Shown here piece after piece: positions 34,915-45,586 of a stretch of DNA of 64,000 bases. The notes under the pieces are model-generated. The model was not told the origin of the DNA and searched no databases. It saw only the letters and a list, made by a program, of their open reading frames with translations. The translations under genes and the position numbers were made by a program. Position 1 is the first letter of the stretch; every line of letters begins with the position of its first letter. Origin of the DNA: Aotearoamyces nothofagi (Eukaryota; Ascomycota; Leotiomycetes; Leotiales; Tympanidaceae); contig JADDTR010000011.1 of assembly GCA_015345905.1 (NCBI GenBank), positions 744,001-808,000 on the forward strand, given 5' to 3'.

Positions 34915-35082
34915 CTATCCCCCCCTAATAATCTTGTGAATCCATATTTTTCAGATCGCCAACGGTTGATTGGCGAGTTACCCTTGATGCCATACGGCAA
35001 TTGGTTAATATCCCCAGTTGATACCCTCGCCGATGACCTTGAAAACCACCCTGGCTCACAAGATTATTCAAGGGGGGGATAG
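34915..35082. mobile_element. Small MITE with ~28-bp terminal inverted repeats
   Basis: The left arm (34915-34943) starts CTATCCCCCCCTAATAATCT and the right arm (35053-35082) is its near-perfect reverse complement, with a two-base length difference in the middle. The whole is 168 bp. The outermost bases read as TA on each side followed by TCCCC inward, consistent with a TA target-site duplication of a Tc1/mariner-type DNA transposon. There is no coding capacity. Confidence 0.75.
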
Positions 35083-35433
35083 TAATGTTGACTTGCCGTC
35101 TATCTAGATAACGGATAACACAACAGACAAGCTAACAAGATCCCATTGGCTCTGTTTGCGACCTGGTAGGCGCATGTTGGTGGAGCAGCAACAGACCCAC
35201 CTTATCACGCTGGAGATAAGCAACAGTATTGCTGCAATTATGCACAAAGTAGTGGGCTGGCTGCGGTGTTTTGATTGTGTGCTTCTTGCTTCTTGCTTCT
35301 TGCTTCTTGCTTCTTGCTTGCATAAGTTTACAGGCTGGTAGGTGTTAAACTGCGGCACCCACCAGCGGTAGACTCAAGGCGGTGAGCTCAAGCCGGCAAC
35401 ATATACAAATCCAGCGCCTGTAGTCCGACAGCA

Positions 35434-35641
35434 TTATATAGTCAGTTCTCCTGCAACTCAAATACCAAGAGCCACCCTATTCATTAGAGTCTTTCACGCT
35501 GATTGTTTACTAGTTCTACGGATCGTGCGGACGCCTGGATAGAGTTATATAGTCAGTTCTCCAGCAACTCAAGTATAAAAAGCCACCCTATTCATCAGAG
35601 TCTTTCACGCTGATTGTTTACCAGTCTGCGGACGCCTGGAA
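35434..35641. repeat. Tandem pair of ~111-bp repeats
   Basis: Two direct copies (35434-35544 and 35545-35641) share a start, TTATATAGTCAGTTCTCC, and a GAGTCTTTCACGCTGATTGT segment. The second copy is shortened near the end. A few substitutions separate them. Confidence 0.8.
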
Positions 35642-35760
35642 CGATTCTGTCAACATTTATCCGGGTAGCGCTGGTGGGAGTGTAAGGACGGCGTATAATT
35701 CATAGACTTTTACAGAGTTGGGCATAAATCACACTCTGTTTTGTAACAGATTCCCGTTCG

Positions 35761-36240
35761 CCCGCTGCTGCTTGCTCGAGACATAGAATCTCCCAGCCCT
35801 TCACAGCACAGGTCTTCCGATTTCAGCAAGCAGTATGTGATGCCGGATCCGCGAGTTGGAAGGGCCTATTTGTCTATATAATCTCAACAGTATTAGTACC
35901 ACTCGAGGTAGCTCCCACTCCCGCTACTGCTGCTTGCCCGAGACATAGAATCTCCCAGGCTTCACAGTACTGGTCCTCCGATTTCAACAAGCAGTATATG
36001 ATGCCGGATCCGCGAGTTGAAAGGGCCTATTTGTCTATATAATCTCAACAGTATCAATACCACTTGAGGTAGCTCCCACTCCTGCTACTGCTGCTTTCCC
36101 GAGACATAGAATCTCCCAGCGCTTTACAGTACAGGCCCTCTGATTTCAACAAGGAGTATATGATCCCAAATCTACAAATTGGAAGGGCCCATTTGTCTAT
36201 ATAATCTCAACAGTTGTAATACCACTCGAGGTAGCTCCCT
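35761..36240. repeat. Three tandem copies of a 160-bp unit
   Basis: The copies begin at 35761, 35921 and 36081, exactly 160 bp apart. Each contains GAGACATAGAATCTCCCAG, a GATTTCA-CAA segment, a GGGCC-ATTTGTCTATATAAT segment and a GAGGTAGCTCC end. The first two are closer to each other than to the third, which has drifted most. The unit has no open frame. It may be a minisatellite or the remains of a tandemly amplified promoter segment, since each copy carries a TATATAAT box-like string. Confidence 0.85.
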
Positions 36241-36588
36241 CTCCCTCAGCTCTGCAATACACTATATAGCCAGCCACATCCTTCATTCAAGGCAGGGGAC
36301 CGAGTAAAAGGCAGGCAGGGGGGGGGGGAAGAGCGGGTAGAGATCCAAAAAAAAAAAAAAAAAAATATGTTCACTTTGTAGGAGCGGAGATATCTCACAT
36401 CCTGTCTTGTAAGCATGGTAGCACAGAGGCAGCATCGCTTTATATCGGCGATGATGAATCATCGGGGCATTAATCACGGGGGAGCATCATCACCATCAGG
36501 TCAGGGGATACCATACACAGACTCGGAGCGGACAAGATTATCCATTCCGGTGCTGTACGGCTACTTTTGGATCCCGGAACCGGGATGG

Positions 36589-36819
36589 AGGATGCCATCG
36601 TTGCCCTCCCGAAGACGACCCAACATGAAAATCGTCGACGCCATATCCGGCCATCTACCCGGCCACAACAAGCTACAAGAAGAGAGGGTCGGATCCGTGG
36701 CATCAAATAAATAATGTCTAGGATGGTGGATGCCATCGTTGCCCACCGGACGACAGCCCAACATGAAAGCTGTCGACCCCTGTAATAACACAAAATAAGG
36801 ATGCTATCGTTGCCCTCGT
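36589..36819. repeat. Direct repeats with GATGCCATCGTTGCCC core
   Basis: Two ~54-bp copies (36589-36642 and 36727-36780) share GATGCCATCGTTGCCC, CCCAACATGAAA and GTCGAC in the same order, and a short third copy of the core lies at 36798-36819. They sit just beyond the stop codon of the L-fuconate dehydratase gene. An adjacent 16-bp palindrome, ATCCCGGAACCGGGAT, lies at 36571-36586. Confidence 0.7.
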
Positions 36820-36850
36820 TCCGTACCATCGATTTGATAGATGCAACATC

Positions 36851-38303
36851 TCAGATCTTCGCACTTTTCAAAATCACCTCCGCCTCTTTGCTCTGCCACC
36901 AGCCCTTTCCGGGCTCACCTGGGAAGCTATACAGCTCCATGCTTGCAGGTTTCATCTCGACGCTATAGCCCGGCTCTGTCGGGGTTTGATAATACCCTCC
37001 CTTGATGACGCTCGGATGCTCGAAATGTTCATGGAGATGGTCTACGTATTCCAAAACACTCAACTTCCCACTGACCACTACATAATCAATGGTGCTGAGG
37101 TGCTGCGTGTATTCCGGCAATCCGACACCACCAGAATGTGGGACGATTGGAATGTTGAATTTCTTCGCCATCAGCAGAACAGCGAGGACCTCGTTGACAC
37201 CACCCATACGACAAGCATCGATTTGGCATACATCGATTGCACCAGATGCAAGTAGTTGCTTGAAGATTACTCTGTTTTGACACATTTCACCGGTTGCGAC
37301 TCCGATGTTGTAGGGTTTGAGAGCTTCGCGGATGGCTTTGTGGCCGAGGATGTCATCTGGAGAGGTTGGTTCCTCGATGAACCAAGGCTTGAATTCTTTC
37401 AGATGTTGCATGTATTCAATTGCCTCTGGGACAGACCAGACCTGTTATTCAGCAATTAGCATAACTCGTCTGTATAGAAATGCAGGCTCACCTGGTTTGC
37501 ATCAATCATAAGAATGTTACCCTTGTCATAGCCAATCACACCTCTCGCAATAGCCAACCTCTTTCGATCCTGCTCAATACTCGTGCCGACCTTTAGTTTA
37601 AAATGCTTATATCCCTTGCTCAACGTCTCCTCCAACAGCCCCTTCATCTTCTCGTCTCCGTATCCCAGCCACCCAGCACTGGTAGTATACGCCGGGACAG
37701 CCTTGCTATTCAGCGCATCCTTTATTCTGCCCGCCTTTCCGCTCTCCTGTTCCTTCAGTAACGCCACCGCCTCCTCCGGCGTGATAGCATCCGTTATGTA
37801 CCGGAAATCAATACATCTAACGAACTCCTCAGGCGTCATTTCGGCCACGACTTGCCATACTGGCTTGTTAAGTGTCTTGGCCCATAGGTCCCACAGCGCA
37901 TTCACAACAGCACCGAGGGCGAGGTGGATTACGCCCTTTTCGGGGCCGATCCAGCGGAGTTGCGAGTCGGAGACGAGGTACCGCCATGTTTGGCCCCAGT
38001 TCGAAACGAGGGAGGAAAGGGTGCGGCCTTTGATGCGGTCGGCAACGTTGTCTATCGCTTTGCATACGATGTCGTTTCCTCGGCCGATTGTAAAGGTCTA
38101 TAAGGTTCAGTAGGTGGGGGCTGAGTGGGAGGCGGAGGGGTACAAACCATGCCGTGACCAGAAAATGTGCTGTTAGTCTCCAGGATGCAGTATGCAGCAG
38201 AGTAGTCGCCGGCAGCATTCATGGCATCAGAGCCAGTCTTGTCCAGCGAAGTAGGGAATCGAACATCACGAGATACCCAGCCTGTGATTACAATTTCCGC
38301 CAT
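36851..38303 (-). CDS. L-fuconate dehydratase (enolase superfamily, ENOSF1-like)
   Basis: Exons 38148-38303, 37492-38097 and 36851-37441, with two 50-bp introns, give 450 residues, the family length. The sequence tracks human ENOSF1/FucD closely: VRDVRFPTSLD at the N terminus, FTIGRGNDIV after the first intron, LRWIGPEKGV, then the catalytic FKLKVG (KxK base), IDANQ (metal Asp), IEEPTSPDDILGH (metal Glu), ATGE (metal Glu) and VPHSGGVGL with the general-base His. The enzyme removes water from L-fuconate to give 2-keto-3-deoxy-L-fuconate in oxidative L-fucose catabolism; related fungal enzymes act on L-rhamnonate, so the exact sugar acid is inferred. The neighbouring sugar transporter and the aldolase at 43 kb fit the pathway. 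Confidence 0.92.
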
Positions 38304-41300
38304 AATGGCTATATCTCGAGGACGAAAGACAGATGATGAGTATCCGTCGACAGAGCGTGTCAGCTGAGGTGGCAATTGGAGACGAGAGACGTTACCGGCA
38401 GCGAGGAGAGTATATTTATTTAAATTGGGAAGGAGTCGACGATATCCCATCCAAATTAATTACGGACATCGACATCTTCCAGCCCAGGCGGTTGCTTGGT
38501 GGGGTTACTTCGGAGGGGTTGAAGCCTTGGTAGAGGCTGATTGGTGGAATATTTCCTATTATCCGCCGGATGTTTACGATAAAGTAGCGAGAGCGGGGAC
38601 AGGGATTTACCCATCCCGAAGTGGGGGCAGCGATAACTGCCCTCGACCTCCGGATCTCGTGACAGCCACGTCCTGTGCTATTCAGTGCGGGAATATCACG
38701 AGCTGCGGTACGGACCAAAGCACCTCTATTGCCCCCTTTCTATTCTTGCGAGCCAGGAATGGATTATCTATATTTCAAGAATAGTCCTTGCTGGTTCAAT
38801 AATACTATCACGTGATGTTGGCTGGGAAATACGCCGCCGGTGAACATCAATCTCAGCTCCTGAAATCTCAAATGTATAGAGAATACCTGTTATTGAAATC
38901 TGAGAGCCAGTACCGGTCAGTCTGTAGTAATGCCTTAGGCAGCAGCAGTAGCGGGAGCCACCTTAAGTGGTATTCCTACCAACCTGTAAACTCAAGCTTA
39001 AGCACAGACAAGCAAGCAGCCATCAATACAAAACACCGCAGCCTACAGCTTTGTATATAATTGCATACCTATATATGAAGATGTTCCAAACCTCAAGATC
39101 TACAACAATATAGATGCCTTATAATCCACCATACCTTTATCTCAAATTCAAGTTGTCAGTCAATTAGAGAGTAAGGATACATCTAATGTGAAAACAATAC
39201 AAGATATAGGGCGTAGGAAAAGGAATATAAATGACACATATACACATATAGAGAGAGACAGCAGCAACACAGAAACCAGACAAAACCAAGTGACGAATCT
39301 TCTATTATAGAGAGCCATCATAGAACTGGTAGTACAACAGACTTTTCAGATCTCCATCCCGCGAAACACGCAGTTTTTTTATTTATTTAAATCACGGCCT
39401 GGAAGCAAGCACGGCGCCCTCACTAGCAATCGTATTAGTCAAGCGTCTATCTAAGCTCTTGCTGGATAGATGCTCTTGCCATGCCATCCCACCTCCCCTC
39501 GCCCAGTCCCATAGGAGAGACCGAAAGAAAAAAAAAAAAGTCCTGTGCGGGAGCAGATACCGGCCGAGAGCGTCCTGAATGGAGTCTGGCCAGCCATTGC
39601 AACTGGAGGAAATAATCAACCTGACACCGAAGATATGCACGGCGTGCGTAGGTAGGGGTTCTTATTTCCAGACATCCCGCCCGGCAGCCACGCGCAAGGG
39701 CCCAGAAGTGTGGGGTAGCACGGGCAAGAGAGGGGCGGGCGGGAAGAAGGAGCGCCGTTCGGATGGAGGGGAACAAAGAAGCAGAGCTGGAGGGTGCGGT
39801 TGTCTGTTTGCTGGTTGGTTGGTTGGCTGGCTGGCTGGCTGGCTGGTTGGTCGGTTGGTTGTGCGACTGAGCGGGTCCTCTTCCGGCTTTCGCCTAGGGA
39901 ACTCCAGCCTGGTCTATTGCTTGATGGTGGGGCTGGTGCCGAGCTGCCTGGCCAGAGCGAACTGCCGAGGGTGTATGTATATATACAGTACAGTACTCCA
40001 ACACCCGTACACAAGTCTCGACTCTTCGTGGTTGTAGAGAAGTACAATTCCAATTATCCCTCCTGCGACACTTAGGAGATGCCGCTGTGAGGGACGGGAG
40101 AGGGAAGAGATGAGAGACGGGTTGATGGCCATTATAATGGCATAGAGTTCTCTGACGCACATCGATCTATCATATTGCTAGAAGGAAGAAGAAAGACATC
40201 TTAGCTTCATAGCAGTTCCTTGCCTGTAATGCGGTGCAAGAGGCGATAATCGAACAAGATAAAATCAATCCAATGGAATTAAGACTAGCCTTTTCTCAGT
40301 TCCATATACTCAGTGTATAACTCAACAACGCACTTCATATTTACTGCACTTAACATCGTCGACTTACTGGTCCTCTTCTCCACACGTGACGTTGTCACAT
40401 GAAATAGCTAGATTGATAGAAAGAGCATACTTATATGCATAGCTCCATGCTCATCTACCTCGTCAGTCGATAGGAGCATAGCACACCACATGTGTGTGGC
40501 ATTGGCCTTTTCCAGCTCCACGTATTACATGCTCCTATCATTTTCTCATGTAAAAGTCCAACCCGTTCCGAACAGTGCTGCAGTCTGCCCTGCCTCCGGC
40601 CAGGTGTAGCATCCACCATGGCGAGCCTATCAGACCGGTACGACGTCAGCGTATACGAAGAACGACGCTCGTCATGATTGATTTCTGCTTTCGGTTGACC
40701 GGGTGGTCTGTCGGTAATTGCTGTCTCGTCTTGACGTGTGTGATATATGCCAAACGTCGTAAATTAACATGCATGGCAGGCAGAGGGCATTGTGCCACAG
40801 CCCCTCTTCCTCGCTGCGCTTGCTTGTAGCATCTGATCTCGTGCACGCTCGATAGTACGGAGGTACATAGTCAGCCTCAGCGGAATAGCTTCCGGAGGGC
40901 CAGCGGAGAGTCAGCCGCGATAGGCAATCCGGCCTCGCATGGAACAATCAATCAAATCAATTCTGTCTTCCACGCCAACGCCATGCACACATACCGCAAG
41001 TGCACGGCTCCCCATCCAATCAACGCCGGCAGGACGAGGGAAGCAGTGCAGCAGTGCAGCAGGGCAGCACTTCGAGCGACCCCCACTACTGCTAATGTCG
41101 TCCTAGCAAGGAATTCAAAACCCGGCTGCCAAAGTGTTGGACACGAAGTGGCTTGGAGAAAGGACCAGGCATCCCGGCATTGTGCCAAGAGTCGCTGGGG
41201 GCCAATGGCATTGCAGAGGTGCGCTGGTGCTAGGGAGAGTTGGAGGCGAGGGATGGCCGAGGGATGGCTGACTGCGCCAGAGCGTCATTGCAGCGAGACG

Positions 41301-41816
41301 ACTGACCGCGACTCGAGTCGACTTGCGAGGCCGGAATCGAGGCATATCCAATACAACAGCCGGTGTACCTGCTCCGGCCATCACAAGACGAAGAGCGCAT
41401 GATCTGACCTGCTGCCTTTGATTCTCGAACTCTCGAATTCTCGTCGCTGACTCGTTGGGGCCTTCTAGAGATGCTTCGCCTCCACTGGTGTTCATATCCA
41501 GTCCCGTCCAACTCGATATTCCGCCCGTTTTCAGCAATGCCCGGCGACCGTGCTGAGCTGCCTGCATGGCAACGGGAAGCCTCATTAGGATTGATTCGAA
41601 TTCTTTCGGAAAGTGAGCGCGAATGTAATTTTGGTGTATAGCCCTCATACATATCCTACTTGTCGCTCCATGGCCGTTTTCTCTTTCAATTGGCGCCTCC
41701 GAGACCATACAGGTCTTTAGGAAACAATATACCATCCTAACCGGCGATGGCGGGAGAAAGAAAAACTTGTTGTTCGAGGTAGAGTCGTAGATTTGGGATT
41801 GTTGCTGCTGGGAGGT
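38304..41816. other. Long gene-poor spacer
   Basis: About 3.5 kb with no supportable gene. The first 500 bp should hold the L-fuconate dehydratase promoter. Microsatellites: a GGTT/GGCT run at about 39815-39865 and poly-A near 39529-39539. A 206-codon frame on the minus strand (41115-41735) has no motif and ordinary composition, and I do not call it a gene. At 40892-40907 there is a 16-bp copy of the GGCCCTCCGG core shared with the inverted-repeat elements at 44.2, 45.5, 55.4 and 55.7 kb. Confidence 0.55.
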
Positions 41817-42011
41817 AGCGAGCGCAGCGAGGACAGGGGGTTTGGGGGAGAATCCCCCACTAAAACTAACAAACTATATACCCCACACTGCAACCTTTAG
41901 CTTCCAGAGTACAATGAAGTACATACACTAATGTAACATTATATTTCATGCAAGAGACGTTTTCAGGGGGATCCTCCCCCAAACCCCCTGTTCTCGCTGC
42001 GCTCGTTCGCT
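41817..42011. mobile_element. ~195-bp inverted-repeat element with nested palindromes
   Basis: The left arm (41817-41857) runs AGCGAGCGCAGCGAGGACAG and then a T/G-rich part ending GGGGGAGAATCCCCC. The right arm (41966-42011) is its reverse complement with a four-base insertion and a few changes. Each arm ends inside in its own small palindrome. The core between them is AT-rich and non-coding. The arm sequence is the same module found inside the larger inverted repeats at 44.3 and 45.5 kb. Confidence 0.75.
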
Positions 42012-42951
42012 GGATGGCCGTAGCCGGTACGTGTGCAGACAACTGCTATGGAATTCTGGCGCAGTGAAGGATGAGGCAGTGACTATCCGGAATAAGGTTG
42101 AACTGAGAGCAGCCTGCAAGGCCCACCACATGGCTGCTCCGCATCGCCGACCGCTCTGCTGAGCACAGCACAGCCCGGCAGTCAGCCCACGCCACGGGCC
42201 ATTCTGCAGCGGACAATGCGAGCGTGGCCGCGCAGCATGCGGAACCCTGGATGTGCATTCAACGGGATTCGTCTCCCTGTGAGATTCGTGCGGCTACCAA
42301 GATCCGCGGGCCAAGGGTCAAGTGGCAGCACAAGCGGTGTTTTCGCAGCCGACTTTTGCCAGTGCCGCAGCTGGATCTGTGCAGTTGCAGTCGTCTCGGT
42401 GTTGCTTGGCGTGTTGTTGCTGGATTGCTGAGGAGATGGAAGATGGAAGATGGAAGATGGAAGATGGACTTGCAGAGGTGCTGTTGAGGAAGAAGAGACG
42501 GGAGAGAAAGAGAAGAGAAAGAGAAGAGGAAGAGAAGAGAAAGAGAACGGACGGAGAGCAGGACAGACGGCGGGCCGAGCGGTCCCTGCCCCCCTGCACC
42601 CCCGGACGCGCCGAAAAAACCAGGCGGATCTGCGGGGCGTTGGCGGCGGGCTACCCCCCACACTTGCTGTCGCTCCCCTCCGCTGTGAATATCGACCTCG
42701 ACTTCTGGCCGCCCTGGGCCGTGAACCGTGAACCGCCTGTCTGCCGCCCCCGGTGCCGCCACGCCGGCGAGCAGTGGCAGAGTATATAAGCATGAGGCCT
42801 CTCCGCCTCATGTTTCCTCCATCTGTCTTCATCGCGTCTGCTCCAATTCCATCGCATCTCGTCTCTCTGTGCTCCTGGCCCTCTCGACCGTGCTTCGCCT
42901 CGTCGCCATATATACTCTCGCCATATATACTCTCGCCATCTGGACGGCCCG
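42012..42951 (+). promoter_or_regulatory. Upstream region of the aldolase gene
   Basis: A TATA box, GTATATAAG, lies at 42782-42790, about 160 bp before the aldolase start. A direct repeat of CATATATACTCTCGC lies at about 42907-42936 in the leader. Further up are an AGATGGA tandem run (about 42434-42467) and a GA-rich stretch (42485-42560). No other gene is supported; the overlapping open frames are low-complexity. Confidence 0.6.
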
Positions 42952-44142
42952 ATGTCTCCCCACAGCGACGCTCCCTCATCGAGCAGCAGCTATCTCCCGT
43001 CAGACATCATGTCCTTCTGTCCCATGCCCTCCTCCAGCCTCAAGTCCAGCTCTACAATCTACCAGTCCTCCGACTCCCATTACTGCAGCTCCTTCTCCAG
43101 CACGTCGACGTCGGCCTCGACTCGCGCCACCGACGTTGACGTTGACGTTGACGTCGACGTCGACGAGCCGACACCGCGCCCCCTCCTCCCTGGCGTCTAC
43201 GTCCCAACTGTCTGCTTCTTCGAGCCCGACACGGAGGACCTCGACCTGGCCACCATCTCCAGCCATGCCGTCCGTCTCGCCCGTGCCGGCGTCTCGGGCA
43301 TCGCTACCCAGGGCTCTAATGGCGAAGCCGTCCACCTCTCCCACTCGGAGCGCCAGCTCGTGACATCTACAACCCGCATGGCCTTGCACTCGGCTGGCTA
43401 TTCCCACCTCCCTATCATCGTCGGCTGCGGCGCCCAATCGACGCGCGAAGCAATCCAGTACTGCAACGAAGGCTCCACCGCTGGCGGCGACTATGCCCTC
43501 GTGCTCCCGCCGTCCTACTACGCGCCTCTCTTCGCCCCCAGCTCGCAGTCCATCCTCGACTTCTTCACCGACGTCGCAGACGCAAGCCCCATCCCGCTGA
43601 TCATCTACAACTACCCCGGCGCCGTCTCCGGCATCGACCTCAGCTCCGACATCATCATTGAGCTGGCGCGCCATCCAAACATCGTCGGCGTCAAGCTCAC
43701 ATGTGGCAACACAGGAAAGTTGAATCGCATCGTCGCGGCGACCAAGGACGTGTCTCGGGGGGAGAAGCAGGCCGACGTAGAGAACCAACAGCCATCCTTT
43801 CTAGTCCTTGGCGGATCGGCGGACTTCACCCTGCAGGCTCTTGTCGGTGGCGGACACGGAATATTGGCCGGCCTGGCCAACATTGCGCCAAAGACATGCA
43901 TCCGCACCATTGACCTGTGGCGCAAAGGCGAAGTCGACGAGGCCCGCCGCATGCAGGAGGTTGTCGCCAGAGGAGACTGGGCCGCCATCCAGGGAGGCAT
44001 CGTAGGGACCAAGGCCGGCATGCAAGGCTGCCTGGGATACGGAGGCTGGGCGCGAAGTCCCTTGCCCAAACCAGGCGACGAGGACCTGGTGAGGTGGAAG
44101 GGCATGTTCCGAGAGCTGTGGGCCGTGGAGAAGACCCTCTAG
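42952..44142 (+). CDS. Dihydrodipicolinate synthase/HOGA-family aldolase (2-keto-3-deoxy-acid aldolase type)
   Basis: An intronless gene of 396 residues. The enzyme core (about 78-396) is a class I DHDPS-fold barrel: GSNGE phosphate/carboxylate loop at 121-125 (the GTTGE position), YNYPG with catalytic Tyr at 219-221, and Schiff-base Lys248 in VGVKLTCG. Before it comes a 75-residue Ser-rich extension ending in five to six Asp-Val repeats encoded by GACGTT/GACGTC tandem hexamers (about 43133-43164); this extension is unusual for the family and may be disordered or a targeting region. Relatives cleave 4-hydroxy-2-oxoglutarate or 2-keto-3-deoxy sugar acids (for example GaaC/LGA1 in D-galacturonate use). 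The substrate here is inferred to be a keto-deoxy acid, possibly downstream of the L-fuconate dehydratase. Confidence 0.9.
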   Translation: MSPHSDAPSSSSSYLPSDIMSFCPMPSSSLKSSSTIYQSSDSHYCSSFSSTSTSASTRATDVDVDVDVDVDEPTPRPLLPGVYVPTVCFFEPDTEDLDLATISSHAVRLARAGVSGIATQGSNGEAVHLSHSERQLVTSTTRMALHSAGYSHLPIIVGCGAQSTREAIQYCNEGSTAGGDYALVLPPSYYAPLFAPSSQSILDFFTDVADASPIPLIIYNYPGAVSGIDLSSDIIIELARHPNIVGVKLTCGNTGKLNRIVAATKDVSRGEKQADVENQQPSFLVLGGSADFTLQALVGGGHGILAGLANIAPKTCIRTIDLWRKGEVDEARRMQEVVARGDWAAIQGGIVGTKAGMQGCLGYGGWARSPLPKPGDEDLVRWKGMFRELWAVEKTL

Positions 44143-44233
44143 CCCCCTCTCTCCGTCGAGCCCTGGATCCTTCCCTACGACAACCACGATTGATTGTTTA
44201 TGAATGCATGCATGCATGGACGGACGGGTGTAT

Positions 44234-45549
44234 GGATGACGCTCCGCTGGCCCTCCGGGGGCCGCTGCCGCGGAGGCCGTCCCTTGCACGGCGAGCGCAG
44301 CGAGGATAGGGGGTGTGGGGGAGAATCCCCCACGAAAGCGGGGGAAACGCAGCACGCGCTTTTGCTCTATATCATATCCAAATAATTCAAAATCAAAGCA
44401 TAGGGGTTTTTCTGATCCGTCCGACTCTCTGATCGATCCCCTCTGAAAGTCCTGCTATCCCTTTGAAAGATATCGTCTCTTCAACCCCTCCAACCCCCAA
44501 CTTCTGATCCTTTAACCCTCTGATCTCTCAACCCCTCCAACCCCCAACCCCCCCCCCCTAAAAGCCCTCATCCGACCCATCCCTCCCCCGAAGCAGATCT
44601 GCTATCCCTGTCCTATCGTATCGCATCCCCCATCCCCTCTCCCCTCCCCTCCCATTCTCACCCAGCACAAAGACGAACAAATTTTAATTTTTTTAAAACC
44701 CCCCCCCCCCCCCATCGATTCAGAACCATATCTACATCACAACTCCAGCAGTGCAGTGCTTTTGGTATTGCTTGGCTGGCGGACTGGGATTTGGATGGGG
44801 TTTACAACTATATTTACAGCTATATATATATATATATACACTTACTTACTTCCTCCCGCTCATCCCCATCCCCATCTCTATCCCAGTCCGCAAGCAGCTC
44901 TCCTCTCCACTCCAACACAACACAGCACAGGGCGCCAACCAGATGGATAGACAAGACAGGTCCCCGGCAGCGGCAGCGGCAGAGCAGAGCAGAGTTTGTA
45001 ATAAATCACTCAACAAATCACTCAACAAATCACCAAAGTGGACAGGAGGGAATAAGCAGAGACAAGCGCTCCTCTCGTTCTATATACACGCACTGCCGTC
45101 CACACACGACAGAAGACTGACAGAACCCCCCTATCCAAATATAGTCTAGTGCATATGCATATATATGCATATATATGTATATATATACGATGCAGTCTAG
45201 ATATAGTCGGGGTATAATAATATAAGACATGTAAATATAAACAGCACGATCGCGTCCCGATGCAGGCCAGTTCAGAATGCAGAGTGAAAAAATGCAGAAT
45301 GCAAGACAGCGCTATCCAACGACAGATCAGCGGTAGGTGCCAGCAGTCTCGAGCCCGCTGTATAAGCAGGCAAGGGAGCAAGCAGCCAAGTACACATATA
45401 TCCAAACCGGCAAATCTCCATGTTGCCTTTCCCACGGGGTATTCCTGTCATGGGGGATTCTCCCCCAAACCCCCTGTCCTCGCTCCGCTCGCTGCGCAAG
45501 GACGGCCTCCGCGGCAGCGGCCCCCGGAGGGCCAGCGGAGCGTCATCCA
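44234..45549. mobile_element. Pair of ~100-bp inverted repeats enclosing 1.1 kb (candidate non-autonomous DNA element)
   Basis: The left arm 44234-44333 and right arm 45450-45549 are reverse complements at about 90% identity. Each has an outer module (GACGCTCCGCTGGCCCTCC, then a GCCGC/GCGGC palindrome) and an inner module (GCGAGCGCAGCGAGGA then GGGGGAGAATCCCCC). Both arms are bordered outside by TA (TA-TGGATGAC and its mirror), which would fit a TA target duplication. The enclosed DNA is low-complexity: repeats of CAACCCCTCC (44480-44560), poly-C (44699-44713) and TA/TATATG microsatellites (44822-44838 and 45150-45195), with no coding frame. It could be one 1.3-kb element or two separate copies that landed in opposite orientation. 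Confidence 0.65.
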
Positions 45550-45586
45550 TATAACCATCCATTCGCACATAATCCAGCCGCATCTC

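Larger units (their letters stand above)
34688..36850. other. Repeat-rich spacer between sugar transporter and L-fuconate dehydratase
   Basis: No gene is supported in these 2.2 kb. The spacer contains a MITE, two direct-repeat arrays and a dispersed direct repeat (listed separately), a (CTTCTTG)n microsatellite at about 35282-35320, poly-G at 36318-36328 and poly-A at 36347-36365. Confidence 0.7.

Noticed and set aside
41115-41735. 206-codon open frame on the minus strand
   Set aside because: No recognisable motif, no splice-linked partner, overlapping frames of similar length on the other strand, and ordinary composition; treated as chance.
43000-43788. 262-codon minus-strand frame over the aldolase
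   Set aside because: Antisense shadow of a clearly recognisable DHDPS-family gene.
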